Below, piece by piece: positions 47,111 to 56,665 of a DNA stretch of 64,000 nucleotides; the stretch's first letter is position 1; each line of letters begins with the position of its first letter. The stretch is taken from NCBI RefSeq assembly GCF_001598435.1, contig NZ_BCYY01000001.1, positions 62,001 through 126,000 on the forward strand. Direction: 5' to 3'. This DNA comes from Sphingomonas pituitosa NBRC 102491. Lineage in GTDB: Bacteria; Pseudomonadota; Alphaproteobacteria; Sphingomonadales; Sphingomonadaceae. The notes under the pieces are model-generated. The model saw nothing but the letters and a program-made list of their open reading frames with translations. It did not search any database and was not told the DNA's origin. The position numbers were made by a program, and so were the translations under genes.

Positions 47111-47139
47111 TTTGTAGTTTCCCTTTACGTGAACGTCAA
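47111..47139 (-). promoter_or_regulatory. MerR/LiuR-like operator and promoter
   Basis: The minus strand reads TTGACGTTCACGTAAA (47139-47124), which matches the LiuR palindrome TTTACGTTTACGTAAA, as I remember it, at 14 of 16 positions. TTGACG doubles as -35 and TACAAA (47116-47111) as -10, with 17-base spacing. Confidence 0.6.
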
Positions 47140-47147
47140 GCGGGAGG

Positions 47148-47516
47148 CTATCTGCTTTTCGGTCGATTGCTGTCGTTGAAGCGGGCGCGCACGATATCCT
47201 CATGGAGCAGCATGGCGCGCGTGTTGAGCTCCGCCGCCTCGGACTCGGTGAGGCCGTCGCGGGAAAGACGCGACGCGATATCGGCGTTGACGGTAACGAC
47301 CCGCCGCAGCTGCCGCGCCTCCCGGCGGGTGAGCTGGCCGCTCCGCTCCCCGGCGCGAATCTCGCTGCGCGCGGAGCGGGGCTGCGGCGCGACCTGGATG
47401 CCGCGACCGGCAAAGCTGCCGCCGGCGCCGGCGGGAACGGGACCACCCCAGATCTGGGCGGAACAAGGAAGCGCAGCCAGCAGACCGACCGCACTTGCAA
47501 GAACCAGCACCCGCAT
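47148..47516 (-). CDS. Small exported protein of unknown function
   Basis: A 122-residue protein with a clear signal peptide (MRVLVLASAVGLLAALPCSAQ). The mature part is Arg-rich with a helical stretch (SGQLTRREARQLRRVVTVNADIASRLSRDG) of the type seen in small periplasmic sphingomonad proteins. GAAGGAGAG lies 5 bases before ATG. No domain is recognised. It is upstream of the MerR gene on the same strand. Confidence 0.75.
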   Translation of the reverse strand: MRVLVLASAVGLLAALPCSAQIWGGPVPAGAGGSFAGRGIQVAPQPRSARSEIRAGERSGQLTRREARQLRRVVTVNADIASRLSRDGLTESEAAELNTRAMLLHEDIVRARFNDSNRPKSR

Positions 47517-47588
47517 GGGCTCTCTCCTTCAGGGGCAAGCCGCGCCAGGGCGGCTGCCGAAGGAGGCTATCACATCCCTGCCCCGCGT

Positions 47589-48089
47589 CTACTCGCCGCA
47601 AAGCGCCTTGCCGTGCACATCGCGCATCGCCTGCGCCTCGGCGATCGATTCGCCCAGCCGAACGAACTGCGTGCCGGCCAAGGCAGCGCGACCGGTGCAG
47701 AGCTGCGAGCAGACCTTGGGCAAGGCGCCCGGCAGCGCGAGGTGATCGCCGTCATACCGGACAGCAAAGCGGCAGGCGCCGTCCGGGCCGAGCGTCAGTT
47801 CCAGCCCCTCCGCTGCCCGCCGGGCGGTGCCGGTTGCGCGGCAGCCATTGTCCTCGCCATAGTCGATGACGATGCCGATCCGGTGGCCGCCGCCGGCGGG
47901 CACGATGCAAAGCCGATCGGATCCGCGCGCGTAAGCGCCGGCAATGCTTCCACCGCGCGGGTCGCGCACCAGGCCCCGCTGGATCGCCGCTGCCTCGAGA
48001 TCGACGGCGGCGCCGCCGCTCGGCGCCGGCGAGGGAGCGCCGCATGCAGCAAGCCCCAGCAGCAGCAGCGCCACCCCCGCCCGCTTCAT
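47589..48089 (-). CDS. Predicted lipoprotein of unknown function
   Basis: A 166-residue protein with lipobox GLAAC (Cys16). The mature part has five Cys ([21 protein letters not shown]) and a beta-rich pattern, suggesting a disulfide-stabilised periplasmic fold. No family is recognised. Its ATG overlaps the hisI stop as ATGA (48086-48089). Confidence 0.78.
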   Translation of the reverse strand: MKRAGVALLLLGLAACGAPSPAPSGGAAVDLEAAAIQRGLVRDPRGGSIAGAYARGSDRLCIVPAGGGHRIGIVIDYGEDNGCRATGTARRAAEGLELTLGPDGACRFAVRYDGDHLALPGALPKVCSQLCTGRAALAGTQFVRLGESIAEAQAMRDVHGKALCGE

Positions 48090-48448
48090 GCGTCGCGCAC
48101 CAGCACTCCGTTCTCGATCCGGCGGTAGAAGCAGCTCGGTGCGCCGGTGTGGCAAGCCGGACCATGCGGCTCCACACGCAGCCACAGCGCGTCCTGATCG
48201 CAGTCGATACGCGCCTCGACGACGTGGAGGAAGTGGCCCGAAGTCTCGCCCTTGGTCCACAGCCGGTTGCGACTGCGGGACCAGAAGGTGGCCTTGCCGG
48301 TTTCCAGCGTCACCGCCAACGCCTCGGCATTCATATGCGCGAGCATCAGCACCTCGCCGGTGGTGGCGTGGGTGGCGACGGCGGTGATCAGGCCGTTGGC
48401 ATCATATTTCGGGTCGAGCGCGGCGCCCGTTTCGCGGAGATCGGTCAC
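48086..48448 (-). CDS. hisI: Phosphoribosyl-AMP cyclohydrolase HisI
   Basis: A 120-residue zinc enzyme of histidine synthesis. [25 protein letters not shown], the [18 protein letters not shown] block, [11 protein letters not shown] and [14 protein letters not shown] (zinc Cys) are intact. I chose GTG 48448 because family members start just before LDPKYD; the frame runs to an ATG at 48538, but that would overlap the start of the divergent gene. It is separate from other his genes here. Confidence 0.9.
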   Translation of the reverse strand: MTDLRETGAALDPKYDANGLITAVATHATTGEVLMLAHMNAEALAVTLETGKATFWSRSRNRLWTKGETSGHFLHVVEARIDCDQDALWLRVEPHGPACHTGAPSCFYRRIENGVLVRDA

Positions 48449-48536
48449 GGGGGCGCTGTAGCGGAGCCCGGCCGCCTCGTCATCTCCCGACGCAGGACCG
48501 CTTGCGTCGCAAGAAAAGGCATGCAAGCCTCCATGC

Positions 48537-49460
48537 ATGAGCCTGCTCGCCGCACTGCTTCTCGCCCTTCACCCTCCGGTTCCGGCAGCATCGGAGCAGC
48601 AATGCACGCCGCCGGAAGGCTGGGAGGCAGTGGAGAAGCTGGATCCGAAGTTCGTGATCTTCGGCGAGATCCATGGCAGCGTGGAATCGCCCGCTTTTAT
48701 CGGCGACGTTGCCTGCGGGCTTCTCGCGCAGGGCAAAAGAATATTAGTCGGCATCGAGTTTCATGCGACTCTGGACGGCCAGCTCCAGGCGGCTTGGCAG
48801 CTTCCTGATGTCGAGTTCCGCAAGCAGCTGTCGACGATCGGCTGGGCCGGCCGAACGGATGGGGTCGCGAGCCACGCCATGTTCGACCTGTTACTGCGGC
48901 TCCATTCGCTGAAGGACAAGGGAGCCGCGATCGACATCGTCGCGTTCAGCGGCCCGCGCGATATAGCCCAGCAAGTCCGCTTCGAGAGGCTTCCCCGCCA
49001 GGGCCCCCATGAAGCCGCACAGGCCGAGAACATCGCGAATGCGGCGAAGAAGGCCGCCTACGATGTGGTGCTGGTGCTTGTCGGGGATTTCCATGCCCGG
49101 CGACGCATGGTCGGCGAAGGACCGGATCAATTCGAGCCGATGGCATTGCGACTCGCGCCTTCAGGCCGACTGGTCAGCCTGCAACTGCGTCATGCAGGCG
49201 GCACAAGCTGGAATTGCCAGCTGAAGCCAGGCCTTCAGCTTCGCCCCGGCGACCCTGTTCCGGCCGATGCCATTGCATGCGGCGCATATCCGGTGGCGGG
49301 GAGCGCGGACCTGCACCACGCACCCTTCCTGCAGCTTGGCCCCGGTCCAGGCGATGCCGCCAGCGCCGACTTTGACGGCTTCTTCTGGTTGGGCCCTCTT
49401 ACGGCGTCTCCGCCCCAGATACCGGCCGTCGATATGAGGGCTGCACCAGCAAGGAAGTGA
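48537..49460 (+). CDS. Exported ChaN/Tiki-superfamily-like protein
   Basis: A 307-residue protein with a signal peptide ([18 protein letters not shown]). The motifs [21 protein letters not shown] near residue 40 and [14 protein letters not shown] near 190 resemble the haem-binding uptake ChaN/TraB/Tiki fold, whose members bind haem or cleave peptides with Glu/His residues. The function is open. ATG 48537 lacks a clear ribosome site. It is divergent from hisI. Confidence 0.7.
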   Translation: MSLLAALLLALHPPVPAASEQQCTPPEGWEAVEKLDPKFVIFGEIHGSVESPAFIGDVACGLLAQGKRILVGIEFHATLDGQLQAAWQLPDVEFRKQLSTIGWAGRTDGVASHAMFDLLLRLHSLKDKGAAIDIVAFSGPRDIAQQVRFERLPRQGPHEAAQAENIANAAKKAAYDVVLVLVGDFHARRRMVGEGPDQFEPMALRLAPSGRLVSLQLRHAGGTSWNCQLKPGLQLRPGDPVPADAIACGAYPVAGSADLHHAPFLQLGPGPGDAASADFDGFFWLGPLTASPPQIPAVDMRAAPARK

Positions 49461-49487
49461 CATCGGGCGCCCCGCAGCGATCAGCCC

Positions 49488-49736
49488 TCAATGCTTGCGG
49501 ATTGCCTTCACCAGCGCATCCTTGGCCATCTTGGAGCGCCCCTCGATGCCGATCGCCTTCGCCTCGTCATACAGCTCGGCCTTGCTGCGCTCCTCGAGCT
49601 TGCCGCCACCCGAATCGAGGCTGCCGTTCGCCTGTGCATTGGCGATCCGCGCCGCCTTCTCCTTCGAGGCGCCTTCGTCCCGCAGCTTCTCGTACACCGC
49701 GTCGTTCTTGATCTGGGCGCCGTGATCCTTGGCCAT
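49488..49736 (-). CDS. DUF7218-like small protein with Rho-N/SAP-type C-terminus
   Basis: An 82-residue hydrophilic protein. MAKDHGAQIKNDAVYEKLRDEGASKEKAARIANAQ is typical of the DUF7218/Ku-associated small protein family, and the end (KAELYDEAKAIGIEGRSKMAKDALVKAIR) is a Rho-N/SAP-like helix-extended-helix that may bind nucleic acid. AAAGGAG is 7 bases before ATG 49736. GGTTAACC (49759-49766) lies just upstream. Confidence 0.85.
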   Translation of the reverse strand: MAKDHGAQIKNDAVYEKLRDEGASKEKAARIANAQANGSLDSGGGKLEERSKAELYDEAKAIGIEGRSKMAKDALVKAIRKH

Positions 49737-49868
49737 GATCACTCTCCTTTCTCAGGGGGTTAACCTGCAAAAAGGGTAAACGGTCCTTTTCCCTGTGACA
49801 GACCGGAGACAAAGCGGGATGAAGCGCCTATATGCCCGCTCAACCGTTGCCGTTCCCCCCGAGGGCCA

Positions 49869-51332
<1,464 letters not shown>

Positions 51333-51336
51333 GCCG

Positions 51337-52047
51337 GTGAGCGAAATACCGCTCGCGGGACAGACCGCGCTCGTTACCGGCGCCAGCCGCGGGATCGGTG
51401 CGGCGACGGCGATCGCGCTGGGCGCCGCCGGTGCCCATGTCATCCTCACCGCCCGCACCGCGGGTGGGCTCGAGGAAGTCGAGGATGCGATCTTCCAGGC
51501 GGGCGGCAGCGCGACGATCGCACCGCTCGATCTGGCCGAGCATGACGCGATCGGTCGCCTCGCCAGCGCGATCGGCGAGCGCTGGCCGACGCTCGACATG
51601 CTGGTGCTCAACGCTGGGATGCTCGGCACGCTGAGCGCGGTGAACGCGATCGACTTCGCCGAGTTCGCCAAGGTGCTGACGCTCAACGTCGCCGCACAGG
51701 GCGCGATGCTGGCGGCGTTCGATCCGATGCTGCGCCGTGCGCCCTCGGCGCGGGTGCTCGGCATCACGTCCAGCGTCGGCCGGACGCCGCGCGCCTATTG
51801 GGGCGTCTACGGCGCGTCCAAGGCAGCGTTCGAGAATCTGCTGCTCAGCTATGGCCACGAGCTGGAGAATGTTTCCCAGGTTCGGGTCGGCATCGTCGAT
51901 CCGGGCGCCACGCGCACCAAGATGCGCGCGCGTGCCTTTCCGGGCGAGGATCCGGCAAGCGTGAAGGCGCCCGAGGTGGTCGCCGAGCGGATTGTCGCGC
52001 TGATGGCAGGCAGCTTCGAACGCGGCCATTTCGAACGGGTCGGCTGA
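51337..52047 (+). CDS. Short-chain dehydrogenase/reductase
   Basis: A 236-residue SDR. The NAD(P) loop is ALVTGASRGIGAATA, LVLNAGML follows, and the catalytic Ser (GITSSVG) and YGASK (Tyr-Lys) are intact. The substrate is unknown. GTG 51337 is the likely start, 4 bases after purF, so it is co-transcribed with it. It is convergent with the EF-hand gene. Confidence 0.88.
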   Translation: MSEIPLAGQTALVTGASRGIGAATAIALGAAGAHVILTARTAGGLEEVEDAIFQAGGSATIAPLDLAEHDAIGRLASAIGERWPTLDMLVLNAGMLGTLSAVNAIDFAEFAKVLTLNVAAQGAMLAAFDPMLRRAPSARVLGITSSVGRTPRAYWGVYGASKAAFENLLLSYGHELENVSQVRVGIVDPGATRTKMRARAFPGEDPASVKAPEVVAERIVALMAGSFERGHFERVG

Positions 52048-52051
52048 CCGC

Positions 52052-52543
52052 CTAGTTGTCCTCGTCCTCGCCCTTGGCGGCGGGGGTCGGGGCCGGCGCG
52101 GGCTTGCCGCAGGCGCAGCGCGCGCTCGGCGCCCGGCGCGGCGGTGCCGTCGTCGTGAATTCGGTGCGGGTGAGCGTGCCCGACTTGTCGGCATCGGCGC
52201 CGGTGAACTTGGCAATCGACTTGGCCGCCCATTCCTCGAAGCTCAGCCTGCCGTCGCCGTTCGTGTCGAGCCTGGCGAACGCCTTGTGGCGCGCCGCAAA
52301 ATACTCGTCGCGGCTCACTGCATCGTTACGGTCCTTGTCATAGCGGTCGAAGCGCTTCTGCTCGCGGGTCTTGGCATCGGCCTCCGGCGCAGCATCGGGC
52401 AACGGCGTGACCGCACCCGCCGTCGCCGGCGCGGGCTGCAGGACAGCGGCGAGCGGCGTCCGCGCCGGTCCGCGTCCGAACAGCAAAAATCCCCCGAACG
52501 CCAGCAACAGCGCCGCACCGGCGCCCACCGCATATCGCCACAT
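52052..52543 (-). CDS. Membrane-anchored EF-hand protein
   Basis: A 163-residue protein with an N-terminal anchor (YAVGAGAALLLAFGGFLLFG) and three EF-hand loops: DKDRNDAVSRDE (about 69-80), DTNGDGRLSFEE (about 93-104) and DADKSGTLTRTE (about 116-127). The second is a canonical calcium loop. It may sense or buffer Ca2+ in the periplasm. The tail is Pro/Ala-rich. The function is unknown. Confidence 0.85.
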   Translation of the reverse strand: MWRYAVGAGAALLLAFGGFLLFGRGPARTPLAAVLQPAPATAGAVTPLPDAAPEADAKTREQKRFDRYDKDRNDAVSRDEYFAARHKAFARLDTNGDGRLSFEEWAAKSIAKFTGADADKSGTLTRTEFTTTAPPRRAPSARCACGKPAPAPTPAAKGEDEDN

Positions 52544-52602
52544 GCCAAGCTCCCCCCGGAACGTCGCCCGAACCTACACCTTCAAGGCGGTGCAGCCAAG
52601 TC

Positions 52603-53283
52603 CTAACGGCCGCTGAGCCGATGCCAGAGCAGGCGCGCGACTCGACGGGGAGCGCCGATCGGCAGGAGCGCGTCGGCGGGCAGATCGAGATCCATCCTCG
52701 CCCGGTGCGCGAGCGCGCCCAGCGCACGGCCGTTCCGGCTCCAGCGCGCAGCCAACGCCTGGGCAAGGCGCGGCGCGGCCGCGCTGCGGGCCGCGTCAGC
52801 CTCCGCGCCGTCGCCCAGATGGCGGGCCAGATCCGCGAGTGCCCAGCCCTCGCCGCCCAGCACCAGCGGGTCGCCCTCCGCACCCAGCGCGGTGCCGGCC
52901 GCGACGAACAGGCTCCCCCGCCCCGCCGCATAGCGGGCAAGCGCCAGCCCATCGAGCGCCTCTTCCTCGACCAGCACTTCCCAGCCGTGCACGATCGGCA
53001 CCAGTGACGCGCCGGTAACGCCGCGCGGCAGCACCTCGGCGGCGAGGCCGCGCAGCACCGGTTCGGCGGGCGGCGGCGCGGTGTCCAGCTTGGCCAGCGC
53101 CTCGCGCCACCAGGCGAGCCGCAACTGCCCCACCGCCGGCTGGCTGGTGGTCCGCAGCAACAGCGCCAGCGCCTCGTCCAGCGCGAGCAGGGCTGCGAGC
53201 GCGGGGCGGCCCGGGGCAGGCGCGTAGGACAGGATCAGCGCCCGCTCGGGGTCTTCGGGCGGCGTGTTTAGGGAAGCGTTCAC
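52603..53283 (-). CDS. Squalene/phytoene synthase-like protein lacking the catalytic Asp motifs
   Basis: A 226-residue all-alpha protein of the squalene/phytoene synthase superfamily (QLRLAWWREALAKLD and ALDGLALARYAAGRGSLFV are characteristic). The two DxxxD motifs that bind Mg-diphosphate are not seen, so prenyl synthase activity is unlikely. It is shorter than true synthases and resembles the NDUFAF6-type assembly-factor branch. No carotenoid or hopanoid genes lie beside it. Confidence 0.75.
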   Translation of the reverse strand: MNASLNTPPEDPERALILSYAPAPGRPALAALLALDEALALLLRTTSQPAVGQLRLAWWREALAKLDTAPPPAEPVLRGLAAEVLPRGVTGASLVPIVHGWEVLVEEEALDGLALARYAAGRGSLFVAAGTALGAEGDPLVLGGEGWALADLARHLGDGAEADAARSAAAPRLAQALAARWSRNGRALGALAHRARMDLDLPADALLPIGAPRRVARLLWHRLSGR

Positions 53284-53358
53284 CCGTTCCCTCTATGGCG
53301 GGAGGATCGGCGAAGGAAGAGCCGGCGCTTCCTCGCCAGGGGGTTTTGATCGATCGCG

Positions 53359-55302
53359 ATGCGCAGAACGGTTCTCGAGCGGATTCAGCGATGCTTTCCC
53401 CGGCCCCGCGGCCGGGTCGGCCTGCTTGCCCGGCTGCGTGACAACCGCGCGGGCAACGTGCTGGCGATGATGGCGATCGCCCTGATACCCCTGCTGTTCA
53501 TCGCCGGATCTGCCGTCGACACGGCGCGCCTGTACATGGTCAAGAACCGACTGCAGCAGGCCTGCGACGCGGGCGCGCTGGCAGGGCGCCGGTTCATGGT
53601 CTCGACCAGCGCGACCACGCTGGACAGCGCCGCCGTCACCCAGGCGAACGCCTTCTTCGCCAACAACTTCAAGGTCGGGCTGTTCGGCACCAAGGCGGTC
53701 GGCTTCACGCCGACCAAGACCAGCGAGAACCAGGTCGCCGCCACGGCCACCGCCACCGTGCCGATGACGATGACCAGGATGATGGGCTTTGGCGACCAGG
53801 CGCTGACGGTGACCTGCGAGGCGCGCTACGACGTGGCGGATACCGATATCATGTTCGTGCTGGACACGACGGGATCGATGGCCTGCACGACGGCAGACGG
53901 TACCGCCGGGTGCAGCCAGTCGGTCTATAACTATGTCCGGCCTGCGCCGGACGGCACGACCGGCTATGCCGTGACTGAAAAGTCCGGGTCTAAGATTGCC
54001 GGTCTGCGCCAAGCCGTGATCAACTTCTACACCACCCTCGCTGCCGCGGTCGATCCGGCGACACACCTCCGATACGGCTTCGTAACCTATTCCTCGACGG
54101 TGAACGCGGGCAAGGCAATCCGCGATCTTTCGCCGAGCTATATCGTCGACAGCTGGACCTATGACAGCCGGGTGTCGTACGATCTCAACGTCGGCAACGC
54201 CTCGTCCGCTTCCTACACCAACGAAACCAAAAGCACCTGCGATGCCCGCGGCGGCCGTTCGCCGGCAAGCGGCTACACCACTAGCGGCACGGCATCCAAC
54301 GCCGACGCCAGCTGGGCCCCGAACAGCCCGAACGCGACGAAGGGAACATGCACGGTCTCGACGCAGCAGATTCGCGTCGCCTGGACCTACAAGCAGCGAA
54401 GCCTCGACACGAGCCAGTACAAGCTGGGCAACACCGTGCCGGACCCCAGCAAGATCACCGGTGCCACCTCGCGCTGGCAGGGCTGCCTCGAGGAACGCCG
54501 CACCAGCAAGACCCTGCCGATCGACTATCAGCACCTGCCAGCCGATCTCGATCCGGACCTGGTACCGATCAACGACGATACGCGCTGGCGGCCGATGTGG
54601 CCGGACGTCATCTACTACAGGGGCAGCAAGGCGAGCGCCAACGACAGCGGGAACAGCACCAATCCCTATGGCGACTATGTCCCCCCGAACGATCCCAATT
54701 ACTCGCTCGCAGCGTTCACGCCGATGAGTTTCTACTACAACATCGCCAATGGCTGGGTTTCCTGCGGGAAGCCGGTACAGCGGCTCGACACGCTGACGGA
54801 GGCGCAAATTCGCGCCTATGTGAACGCGCCGGACTTCGTGCCGCAGGGCGGTACCTATCATGACACCGGCATGATCTGGGGCACGCGGCTGATTTCGCCC
54901 ACCGGCCTGTTCGCCGCGGATACGGCGGCATGGCCGGGTCGCAATCCGCCCAGGCGCTACATCGTGTTCATGACCGATGGCGACATGTCGCCGAGCATGT
55001 GCCTCTACGGCATGTACGGGATCGAATCGTACGACCAGCGCGTCACCAGTTCCGGGGGCCTGTCGTGTGCGACCAACCCCGACCAGCTCACCGCGCACAA
55101 TGCCCGCTTCGTCGCCGCTTGCGCGGCAGCCAAGGCGCGCAATATCTCGATCTTCGTCGTCGGCTTCGGGCAAACGCTGACCAAGCAGCTGACGGACTGC
55201 GCGTCCTCGGGCCAGGCATTCTATGCGGCGGACAACACGGCACTCAACGCCGCCTTCCAGACAATCGCAAAGCGCGTTGCAATGCTGCGGCTGAGCCGAT
55301 GA
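53359..55302 (+). CDS. Tad-type pseudopilin-like protein with von Willebrand A domain (TadG-like)
   Basis: A 647-residue protein. Residues 29-60 form the Tad N-terminal segment (RAGNVLAMMAIALIPLLFIAGSAVDTARLY). A vWA domain starts near 160 with a MIDAS-like Asp169-x-Thr-x-Ser173 (FVLDTTGSM) and ends near IVFMTDGDMSP and IFVVGFGQTL; a long Tyr/Ser/Asn-rich insertion separates these parts. TadG-like proteins are surface or pilus-linked. The stop overlaps the next gene (ATGA). Confidence 0.9.
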   Translation: MRRTVLERIQRCFPRPRGRVGLLARLRDNRAGNVLAMMAIALIPLLFIAGSAVDTARLYMVKNRLQQACDAGALAGRRFMVSTSATTLDSAAVTQANAFFANNFKVGLFGTKAVGFTPTKTSENQVAATATATVPMTMTRMMGFGDQALTVTCEARYDVADTDIMFVLDTTGSMACTTADGTAGCSQSVYNYVRPAPDGTTGYAVTEKSGSKIAGLRQAVINFYTTLAAAVDPATHLRYGFVTYSSTVNAGKAIRDLSPSYIVDSWTYDSRVSYDLNVGNASSASYTNETKSTCDARGGRSPASGYTTSGTASNADASWAPNSPNATKGTCTVSTQQIRVAWTYKQRSLDTSQYKLGNTVPDPSKITGATSRWQGCLEERRTSKTLPIDYQHLPADLDPDLVPINDDTRWRPMWPDVIYYRGSKASANDSGNSTNPYGDYVPPNDPNYSLAAFTPMSFYYNIANGWVSCGKPVQRLDTLTEAQIRAYVNAPDFVPQGGTYHDTGMIWGTRLISPTGLFAADTAAWPGRNPPRRYIVFMTDGDMSPSMCLYGMYGIESYDQRVTSSGGLSCATNPDQLTAHNARFVAACAAAKARNISIFVVGFGQTLTKQLTDCASSGQAFYAADNTALNAAFQTIAKRVAMLRLSR

Positions 55303-55874
55303 AGCAGGCACTGGAACAGGACGAGAGCGGCGCGACGCTTGTGGAGTTCGCGATCCTGCTGCCGGTGCTGCTCGGCCTGCTGATGGGACTGATGGACCTG
55401 TGCTATCAGGCCTATGTCCAGGCGGTGCTCGAAGGCGCGGTGCAGAAGGCGGCGCGCGATGCCACAATCGAGGCCGCCAACACCACCACCATCGACGACC
55501 GGGTGATCGCCGCCGTCCGCCAGGTCGCGGGCAAGGCGACCGTCACCCCCAGCCGGCTCTTCTACGCCAGCTTCTCGGTGATCAAGCCCGAGGACTTCAT
55601 CGACGGCAACGGCAACGGCAGATATGATCCCGGCGAGTGCTTCACCGACATCAACGGCAACGGCCAATGGGACATGGATCCCGGTCGCGCCGGCCAGGGC
55701 GGTGCGAGCGACGTGACGGTGTACAAGGTAAGGGCCAGCTATACGCGGATCTTCCCGGTCGCCCGGCTGATCGGTCTGAGCAACAATGTGGTGCTCACCG
55801 CCGCGACCCGGTTCAAAAACCAGCCCTACGCCACCCAGTCGATCCCTGCGCCGCAGCAGATTTCATGCCAATGA
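55299..55874 (+). CDS. TadE-like pseudopilin protein with two Ca-loop-like motifs
   Basis: A 191-residue protein. The TadE segment is SGATLVEFAILLPVLLGLLM with the conserved Glu17 (position 5-type) before the helix. Residues 102-113 (DGNGNGRYDPGE) and 117-127 (DINGNGQWDMD) look like EF-type calcium loops in tandem. A beta-rich C-terminus follows. It is coupled to both neighbours by 4-base overlaps. Confidence 0.88.
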   Translation: MKQALEQDESGATLVEFAILLPVLLGLLMGLMDLCYQAYVQAVLEGAVQKAARDATIEAANTTTIDDRVIAAVRQVAGKATVTPSRLFYASFSVIKPEDFIDGNGNGRYDPGECFTDINGNGQWDMDPGRAGQGGASDVTVYKVRASYTRIFPVARLIGLSNNVVLTAATRFKNQPYATQSIPAPQQISCQ

Positions 55875-56605
55875 GCGCGCTCCCCCTGCTCCACCGCTTG
55901 CGCGCCGCCCGCTCCGGCGCTGTCCTGCTGGAATTCGCCCTCGGCCTGCCGATCGTGCTGACCGCCGGGCTCTGGGCGGCCGAGCTGACCAATTATGCGA
56001 TCACCAACCAGCGGCTGAGCCAGATCGCGCTGGCGCTGGCCGACAATGCCAGCCGGGTCGGCGAGTTCAAGGGCACCGGCTTCACCCAACTGCGCGAGGT
56101 CGACCTCAACGACGTGCTGCTCGCCGCCAAGCAGCAGGGCACGCCGCTCAACCTCACCGCGAACGGCAGGATCACGCTCTCCAGCCTGGAGAATAGCGGC
56201 GGCACGCAGCGCATCCACTGGCAGCGCTGCATCGGCCTCAAGGGCGGCGCCAGCTACGACTCGCATTATGGCAAGACGGTAAGGGCGGACGGCGTCACCT
56301 ACGATCCAACCGCCGGCGTGAATACCGCAAGCTCGGGCGACAACAGCGCCCAGCACCCCGGCACGCTCGCCCCCAGCGGCATGGGCGAGAACGGCGCGCA
56401 AGTGAACGCGCCCACCGACTCCGGCGTGATGTTCGTCGAGATCAACTATCTCTACACGCCGCTGGTGGGGAAAGGCTGGTTCACCAGTACCAAGACGATG
56501 CGCTACGTCGCCTCGTTCGTGGTCCGCGACAACCGCGATTACGGCCAGGTCTACAATCCCGCGCCGACCTCGAACCGCGCGACCTGCGATCTCTATTCCG
56601 CCTGA
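55871..56605 (+). CDS. TadE/TadG-like pseudopilin protein
   Basis: A 244-residue protein starting with a TadE-like helix (SGAVLLEFALGLPIVLTAGLWAAELTNYA), then a soluble domain with a Cys pair (WQRCIGLKG, ATCDLYSA). ATG 55871 overlaps the preceding stop as ATGA; ATG 55865 is an alternative two codons upstream. No secretion ATPase, CpaC secretin or prepilin peptidase genes lie in the window. A terminator follows. Confidence 0.85.
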   Translation: MSALPLLHRLRAARSGAVLLEFALGLPIVLTAGLWAAELTNYAITNQRLSQIALALADNASRVGEFKGTGFTQLREVDLNDVLLAAKQQGTPLNLTANGRITLSSLENSGGTQRIHWQRCIGLKGGASYDSHYGKTVRADGVTYDPTAGVNTASSGDNSAQHPGTLAPSGMGENGAQVNAPTDSGVMFVEINYLYTPLVGKGWFTSTKTMRYVASFVVRDNRDYGQVYNPAPTSNRATCDLYSA

Positions 56606-56607
56606 CG

Positions 56608-56647
56608 AAAAAGGCCCGCCCGACAGGATGTCGGACGGGCCTGTTTT
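56608..56647. terminator. Bidirectional intrinsic terminator
   Basis: AGGCCCGCCCGAC (56612-56624), loop AGGAT, GTCGGACGGGCCT (56630-56642): a 13-bp stem with one mismatch, followed by GTTTT on the plus side and preceded by GAAAAA, which gives T-run for the minus strand. It separates the Tad genes from convergent pdhB. Confidence 0.85.
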
Positions 56648-56665
56648 CTGCTCGGAAGCAGAAGA

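Noticed and set aside
49759..49766. GGTTAACC before the DUF7218-like gene as a CtrA box
   Set aside because: It is a self-palindromic HpaI-type site without a second TTAA at 7 bases; too common to call.
52603..53283. Carotenoid or hopanoid biosynthesis cluster
   Set aside because: The synthase-like protein lacks catalytic Asp motifs and no partner genes are present.
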